Below, in pieces: positions 6,859 through 11,195 of a DNA stretch of 11,195 nt; the first letter of the stretch is position 1; the number at the start of each line of letters is the position of its first letter. A model generated the notes under the pieces. The model saw only the letters and a program-made list of their open reading frames with translations. It made no database searches and was not told where the DNA came from. Where the stretch lies: positions 1 through 11,195 of the forward strand of contig CANFHS010000062.1 of assembly GCA_947446835.1 (NCBI GenBank), in the 5' to 3' direction. A program made the position numbers and the translations under genes. The DNA comes from Bacteriovoracaceae bacterium (GTDB lineage: Bacteria > Bdellovibrionota > UBA1018).

Positions 6859-7728
6859 GTGGGGCTGACCGCCATCAAGGTGGGGGCGGGCTGGCTGTCC
6901 GGCTCGGTGGGCGTGCTGTCCGAAGCCGTCCATTCGGCGCTGGATCTGATGTCGGCGGCCGTGGCGTATTTCACCATCCGCGAAGCCGGCAAGAAGGCCG
7001 ATACCGATCACCCGTTCGGCCACGGCAAGTTCGAGACGCTGTCCAGCCTGGTCGAGTCGCTCTTGCTGGTCCTGGCGGCGGGCTGGATCCTGCGCGAAAG
7101 CGTGCAGCACCTCCAGCATCCCGAGCCGATCCAGCACGAAGCCCTGGCCATGGGGGTCATCGGCGTCTCGGCGTTGGCCAGCTTCGTGGTCTACCGGCAA
7201 AATTCCCGTGCGGCCGACCTGACCGACAGCTCGGCCATCCGGGTCAACGCGCTCCATTACCTGGCCGACGTGCTGACCAGCGCCGGGGTCTTCGTGGCGC
7301 TTCTGGCCATGAAGCTGACGGGCTGGCTGTGGATCGACCCGCTGATCGGCATCGCCGTGGCCGTGTACATCGTGGCGGTGTCCTGGTCGCAGCTCCGGCA
7401 GTCGCTGTCGGAGCTGCTCGACACGCGCCTGCCCGAGGCCGAAATCCAACAGATCGAAGGCATCCTGGCCACCTTCGAGGGCAAGGCGCACGACCTGAGG
7501 ACCCGCAAGAGCGGCTCCACGCGCCACGTGGATTTCCACCTCGAAGTCTGCGGCGACCTGACGGTCACGGAATCGCACCAGATCTGCGACCAGGTCGAGG
7601 AGCGCATCCTGAAGGACTTTCCCGACACCTCGGTGAACATCCACGTCGAGCCCTGCGACAATCACGGGCCGGCCAGCTGCCGCACCACCTGCCCTGTTTA
7701 CCAGGCCCGTCGGGCCAATAAGGAGTAG
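6859..7728 (+). CDS. Cation diffusion facilitator, divalent metal efflux protein
   Basis: At least 289 residues of a CDF (SLC30-like) transporter, which exchanges cytoplasmic Zn2+ or a similar metal for protons in the inner membrane as a homodimer. Visible from the GTG start: the helix 1-2 region with SEAVHSALDLM (H25, D29), the loop DHPFGHGKFE (50-59), the helix 5 site HYLAD (H133, D137) and a C-terminal cytoplasmic domain from about 190. The paired HxxxD sites favour zinc. The C-terminus carries C266, H269, C274 and C278, a possible extra soft-metal site. The 5' end is uncertain. GTG 6859 cuts the first helix, while the same frame continues upstream to a stop at 6757-6759 and encodes a basic segment plus the missing half of the helix, but without ATG, GTG or TTG. 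The stop lies 4 bp before the HAD gene. Confidence 0.93.
   Translation: MGLTAIKVGAGWLSGSVGVLSEAVHSALDLMSAAVAYFTIREAGKKADTDHPFGHGKFETLSSLVESLLLVLAAGWILRESVQHLQHPEPIQHEALAMGVIGVSALASFVVYRQNSRAADLTDSSAIRVNALHYLADVLTSAGVFVALLAMKLTGWLWIDPLIGIAVAVYIVAVSWSQLRQSLSELLDTRLPEAEIQQIEGILATFEGKAHDLRTRKSGSTRHVDFHLEVCGDLTVTESHQICDQVEERILKDFPDTSVNIHVEPCDNHGPASCRTTCPVYQARRANKE
7720..7725 (+). promoter_or_regulatory. Shine-Dalgarno site of the HAD gene overlapping the CDF 3' end
   Basis: AAGGAG lies directly before the CDF stop codon TAG and 7 nt before ATG 7733. Placing the site inside the upstream coding end implies coupled expression of the two genes. Confidence 0.85.
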
Positions 7729-7732
7729 CCGC

Positions 7733-8608
7733 ATGAAACCCTGGAGCGAAGCCACCGCAGCCGAACTGGGCTGCGTGAAGGGCGTGTGCCTGGACATCGA
7801 CGAAACGCTCTCGACCCGTGGCAAGCTGACTTCCGAGGCGTTTGCGGCGCTCTGGTCGCTGAAGGACGCGGGCTACTTCGTGGTGCCGGTCACCGGGCGT
7901 CCGGCGGGCTGGTGCGACCACATCGCGCGCTTCTGGCCGGTGGACGCGGTGGTGGGTGAGAACGGCGCGTTCACCTTCTTCATGCAGGACGGAAAGCTGA
8001 AGCGCCTGGATACCCCGGGGGCCCGCCCCGATGCGCGCCAGGTGCTGCAGGGACTGGGCGACCAGGTCCGCGCGCGGTTTCCGCGGGCGCGCTGGGCTTC
8101 GGACCAGGCCTACCGCGAGTACGACCTGGCCATCGACATCTGCGAGGATGTGCCCCACTGGCCCGCGGCCGACGTGGAGGCATTGTTGGAGCTGTGCCAC
8201 TCGGCCGGGGCGCATGCCAAGCTGTCCAGCATCCACGTCAACGCGTGGTTCGGGGATTACGACAAGCGCACGGGGCTGGCCCACTGGCTCGACGCGGGTG
8301 CGCCCGGTCTTGCGCCGGGTCAGGCGCCGGCTTGGGGGGAGTGGCTCTTCATCGGCGACAGCCCCAACGATGAGCCTTTGTTCAAGAGTTTCCAGCAGTC
8401 AGTCGGGGTGGCCAATCTGGCCGTTTACCGGGACCGCCTGAAACACCCCCCGACTTGGATCACGGCCCGGGAAAGTGGGTCGGGGTTTGCCGAAATGGCC
8501 TCCCAGCTGGTAAGTCTCCGCGATGGGTGTGGAAGTGCGGGGAAGCTGGACAAGGATGGGGGTGGCGGTCGCGACGGCGCTCGTGACGGGGGCTTGGACT
8601 GGCCCTGA
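7733..8608 (+). CDS. HAD-superfamily phosphatase, IIB type
   Basis: A 291-residue cytoplasmic hydrolase with all four HAD motifs: CLDIDET (nucleophile D21, acid/base D23), VPVTGRP (T54), DYDKRTG (K178) and FIGDSPNDEPLF (D209, D213, Mg2+ ligands). The cap (about 85-175) lies between motifs II and III, as in class IIB enzymes such as sucrose- or mannosyl-3-phosphoglycerate phosphatases. A sugar phosphate is a reasonable substrate guess, no more. The last about 28 residues are a Gly/Asp/Arg-rich tail lying entirely within the overlap with the following nucleotidase gene. The domain itself appears to finish near residue 262. Coupled downstream of the CDF transporter, which might supply or adjust divalent metal; that link is inference. 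Confidence 0.9.
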   Translation: MKPWSEATAAELGCVKGVCLDIDETLSTRGKLTSEAFAALWSLKDAGYFVVPVTGRPAGWCDHIARFWPVDAVVGENGAFTFFMQDGKLKRLDTPGARPDARQVLQGLGDQVRARFPRARWASDQAYREYDLAIDICEDVPHWPAADVEALLELCHSAGAHAKLSSIHVNAWFGDYDKRTGLAHWLDAGAPGLAPGQAPAWGEWLFIGDSPNDEPLFKSFQQSVGVANLAVYRDRLKHPPTWITARESGSGFAEMASQLVSLRDGCGSAGKLDKDGGGGRDGARDGGLDWP

Positions 8609-10460
8609 TCGGGTCGAGCTTTCGCCCGACGAGAGCCGCATCACCCTGCTGGGCACGAACGACATCCATGGCGGGCTCGACCCGGTCCGGGGTCGGGACG
8701 GCGCCTGGAGCGGTGGCATGGCCGAATGGGCGGGGGCTGCCATGGCCATCCGCGAGGGCCTGGCCCGGCAGCTGGGCGAGCGCTCGGGTGTCCTGATCGT
8801 CGACGCCGGCGACCAGTTCCAGGGTTCGCTTCTTTCGAACTTCAACGAAGGGCGCCTCGTTTTTGAGGCGCTCAGCTCGATCGGGTACGCCGCCGTGGTG
8901 CCCGGCAATCACGATTACGACTTTGGGCCCGAAGGCTGGCTGGACGACAAGGTCACCCCGGGGCTGCCCGACAGCGACCCCCGCGGCGTGATCCGCAAGC
9001 TGGCGCGCAATGCCGCTTTTCCGCTGCTTTCGGCCAATACCTACCTCAAGGCTTCGCTCAAGGCCCCGGACGGCGCGCCCGTCGACGTGCAGAGCCGGGG
9101 CTGCCTGCCTCCCGAGGGTCAAGCCGTGGCCTGGTCGGGCGCGCAGCGGCCCGACTTCCTGCAACCCTATGTGATCCGGAATGCGGCCGGGGTGCGCGTG
9201 GCGTTCATCGGCCTGGACAACCCGGACACCGGGACCACCACCACGCCCGAGAACGTCTCGGACTTCTGCTTTCGCGACGAGCTGGAGTCGTACCTGGAAG
9301 TCCGCCAGGAGCTGCAAGGCCGCGCGGACCTGTTCGTGATGGTCATCCACAACGGGGCTCCGGTCAGCGAGACCCTGGCCCAGAAGCTCCTGGAGCGGGG
9401 GCCTGACCAGGTGCACGCCATCTTTGCCGGGCACACGCATCGGGTGGAAAAGGCCCTGGTGGGGGGCCAGATCCCGGTCCTTCAGTCGGGCTCGGGCGGT
9501 GAACAGTTCGGGCGCGTGGACCTGGTCTTTGACCGGGTCACCCACAAGCTCAATCTGGCCAAGACGCAGGCCCTGGCAGGCGCGCGCATCCAGCTGGCAG
9601 CCTGCGCGGATTCCATCCGCAGCTTCTGCGAGCTGAAGCCCGCCGATCCGCAGGATCCGGCTCCCCGGGCCTGGTACGAAGGGCAGCTGGTCCAGAAGGA
9701 CGCCGCCATCGAAGCCCTGATCGCCGGGGCCCGGAAGGAGCTTGCGCCCATGGCGTCGCGCCGCCTGGGGCATGCGGTCGCGCCCATCACGCGCGAACGC
9801 ATCTTCGAGAGCGCCCTGGCCAATGCCCTGACCGACGCGTTCCGCGAAGTCTCGGGTGCCGAGATCGCCCTCATGAACACGGGGGGAATCCGCGCCGACC
9901 TGGACGCAGGCGACGTGACCTACGAAGACCTGTTCCGGGTGCTGCCGTTCAACAACCACGGGGTGGTCATCGACGCCCTGGAGGCCGATCGCCTGCTCAG
10001 GCTGCTGACCGCTTCGATCACCACCTGCGGAGGTTCGGGCTCGCTCATGCAGAGCGGCCTGCGCGTGAAGTACGAGCGCGACTGCAAAGGCAATCGCCCG
10101 GTGGCGAAGCTGCTCCATGTGGAAACGGTGCAGGCCGAGGTGATCTACGACCTGGCCAGGAACGTGGCTCCGGCGCCGGGACGCACGTTCCGGGTGGCGA
10201 CCCTGGACTTCCTGGCAGCCGGAGGCTCGGGTTACAGCGACTTCATCGGAGCGCCCGTGGCCCTGGATCTGGGCATCGTGCGCGAGGTCCTGACCCGGCA
10301 GCTGCTGGAACACCCGGTCGAGTTCTCACCCCAGCTGGACGGAAGATGGCGGGGCTGGTTCCCCGCGCCCGCGCCAGGCCCCGTGCCCATGCCCCCGCCG
10401 GTCCCGCCCACTCCGCCTCAGAGCGGCAGCTCTTCGGCGTCGACCTCAAGATCCAGCTGA
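8523..10460 (+). CDS. Exported 5'-nucleotidase / metallophosphatase (UshA family)
   Basis: A 645-residue two-domain enzyme of the UshA / 5'-nucleotidase family, which hydrolyses nucleotides or 2',3'-cyclic nucleotides outside the cytoplasm. A signal-like N-terminus (R6, R11, hydrophobic 13-25) precedes the calcineurin-like domain: GTNDIHGG (D47, H49), DAGDQFQG (D94, D97), GNHDYDFG (N129, H130), VIHNG (H276) and AGHTHR (H304, H306). These match the dinuclear metal site. The C-terminal substrate domain (about 410-605) has MNTGGIRADL and LPFNNH. The last 34 residues form a Pro- then Ser-rich tail with no anchor signal. Two starts are possible: ATG 8523, overlapping the HAD gene by 86 bp, or ATG 8556, overlapping by 53 bp; neither has a strong ribosome site. 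The 3' end overlaps the convergent rluA-type gene by 43 bp. Exact substrate unknown. Confidence 0.93.
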   Translation: MGVEVRGSWTRMGVAVATALVTGAWTGPDRVELSPDESRITLLGTNDIHGGLDPVRGRDGAWSGGMAEWAGAAMAIREGLARQLGERSGVLIVDAGDQFQGSLLSNFNEGRLVFEALSSIGYAAVVPGNHDYDFGPEGWLDDKVTPGLPDSDPRGVIRKLARNAAFPLLSANTYLKASLKAPDGAPVDVQSRGCLPPEGQAVAWSGAQRPDFLQPYVIRNAAGVRVAFIGLDNPDTGTTTTPENVSDFCFRDELESYLEVRQELQGRADLFVMVIHNGAPVSETLAQKLLERGPDQVHAIFAGHTHRVEKALVGGQIPVLQSGSGGEQFGRVDLVFDRVTHKLNLAKTQALAGARIQLAACADSIRSFCELKPADPQDPAPRAWYEGQLVQKDAAIEALIAGARKELAPMASRRLGHAVAPITRERIFESALANALTDAFREVSGAEIALMNTGGIRADLDAGDVTYEDLFRVLPFNNHGVVIDALEADRLLRLLTASITTCGGSGSLMQSGLRVKYERDCKGNRPVAKLLHVETVQAEVIYDLARNVAPAPGRTFRVATLDFLAAGGSGYSDFIGAPVALDLGIVREVLTRQLLEHPVEFSPQLDGRWRGWFPAPAPGPVPMPPPVPPTPPQSGSSSASTSRSS

Positions 10461-11195
10461 AGCCTGAGCCGGCTCTCCAGCACGTCGCGCGGGGGCCGCA
10501 GCGAGTCGGGCCCGGTGGCCCGGGCCGAGGGCCATTCGCTGGCCTGCTGGGCCCACACGATGGCCTTGGACGAAGCTCCCGGCAGCTTGCGTGACTCCAC
10601 GAACCCGCGCAGGTCGGCGGGCAGGTCCGAGCTGAACTCGATGCGCTGGCCGGTCAGGGGGTGGGTGAAGCGGATGCCCGCCGCGTGCAGCGCATGGCGC
10701 GGCAGCTGGAGGTGGGCCTGCATCTCGGGGCTCAGCAGCTCGCGGTCGTAGATGCGCGCGGCCTCGCTGTCGGGCAGGCCGTACAGCTTGTCGCCCACGA
10801 TGGGGTGTCCCACGCTGTCCAGGTGGACGCGGATCTGGTGCTGGCGACCTGTCTTGGGAAAGCATTCCACCACCGAGCAGTCGCCGGCCACTTCGAGGCG
10901 GCGGAAGCGGGTCTGGGCGGGGTACGAGTCGGGCGCGCCTTCCTCGCAGGCTTCCATCTTCAGGCCCACCAGCGACGTGGTGGACTTGCGCATGGGCGAG
11001 TTGACCTCGAACTCGGGCGGTGTCACGCCGCGCACGATGGCCAGGTAGCGCTTCTCGGTGCTGCGCTCGGCGAACTGGCGGGTCAGGTGGGTGGCCGACT
11101 CGCGGTCCTTGGCCAGGACCAGGATGCCGCTGGTTTCCTTGTCGATGCGATGGATGAGGAAAAGCTCTCGCTCGCTCTTCAGCGGATTGCGGTGC
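10418..11195 (-). CDS. RluA-family pseudouridine synthase (N-terminus outside window)
   Basis: 258 residues of the catalytic and C-terminal part of an RNA pseudouridine synthase that converts uridine to pseudouridine in rRNA or tRNA. The frame runs to the window edge at codon 11192-11194. The signature HRIDKETSGILVLAKD contains the catalytic Asp (residue 18 of the fragment). Further on are FPKTGRQHQIRVHLDSVGHP and VGDKLYG, both typical of the RluA/RsuA-like fold. About 50 residues after the fold are Ser/Arg/Leu-rich; the last 13 or so are encoded within the overlap with the nucleotidase gene. Any N-terminal S4 domain would be beyond the window. RluA-family membership is firm; whether it acts like RluA, RluC or RluD cannot be told. 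Confidence 0.94.
   Translation of the reverse strand, partial: HRNPLKSERELFLIHRIDKETSGILVLAKDRESATHLTRQFAERSTEKRYLAIVRGVTPPEFEVNSPMRKSTTSLVGLKMEACEEGAPDSYPAQTRFRRLEVAGDCSVVECFPKTGRQHQIRVHLDSVGHPIVGDKLYGLPDSEAARIYDRELLSPEMQAHLQLPRHALHAAGIRFTHPLTGQRIEFSSDLPADLRGFVESRKLPGASSKAIVWAQQASEWPSARATGPDSLRPPRDVLESRLRLQLDLEVDAEELPL

Noticed and set aside
6751..7824. A 357-codon open frame on the - strand, antisense to the CDF gene
   Set aside because: The CDF motifs are unambiguous on the + strand; the antisense translation is Gln/Arg/Gly-rich without a known pattern.
8460..10313. A 617-codon open frame on the - strand, antisense to the nucleotidase
   Set aside because: The + strand reading carries all metallophosphatase motifs; the antisense product has none and reflects codon bias.

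Overview
This is a GC-rich stretch of a bacterial chromosome, densely packed with housekeeping and envelope genes. Two predicted outer-membrane beta-barrels, a periplasmic-type 5'-nucleotidase, a secreted polysaccharide deacetylase and a secreted methionine sulfoxide reductase point to a Gram-negative with a periplasm. The style of the small barrel proteins and the high GC recall delta-proteobacterial or Bdellovibrionota-like lineages, but that is an impression; no marker gene here settles the taxonomy. I see no transposase, integrase, phage gene, CRISPR array or toxin-antitoxin pair.

Left part (1-4148). The 3' end of a methyl-accepting chemotaxis protein enters on the + strand and overlaps tail-to-tail by 27 bp with a leftward cluster of three genes. 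Read on the - strand the order is an HdeD/DUF308 membrane protein, a NodB-type polysaccharide deacetylase with a long unassigned C-terminal region, and a secreted MsrB-MsrA fusion. Gaps are about 26 bp or less, so this looks like one envelope-maintenance operon. It is the most interesting functional grouping in the window.

Middle part (4149-6209). Divergent from that cluster are a small beta-barrel protein with a strong Shine-Dalgarno site, a perfect 14-bp hairpin, and a GT87/DUF2029 polytopic glycosyltransferase. A bidirectional Rho-independent terminator separates the latter from a convergent tRNA-His(GTG) gene, which has encoded CCA, the extra 5' G at position -1, and a plausible sigma-70 promoter.

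Right part (6210-11195). A second small beta-barrel gene leads a + strand run: cation diffusion facilitator, HAD-IIB phosphatase, then a UshA-like 5'-nucleotidase. The HAD stop lies 86 bp inside the nucleotidase gene. The nucleotidase ends in a Pro/Ser-rich tail overlapping by 43 bp the convergent 3' end of an RluA-family pseudouridine synthase that leaves the window. The CDF, HAD and nucleotidase families all handle or depend on divalent metals, but a shared pathway is not shown by the sequence.

I found no clearly new biological system. The points most worth checking are the cysteine arrangement of the MsrB-MsrA fusion, the unassigned C-terminal half of the deacetylase, the missing normal start codon of the CDF gene, and the repeated use of overlapping 3' ends.
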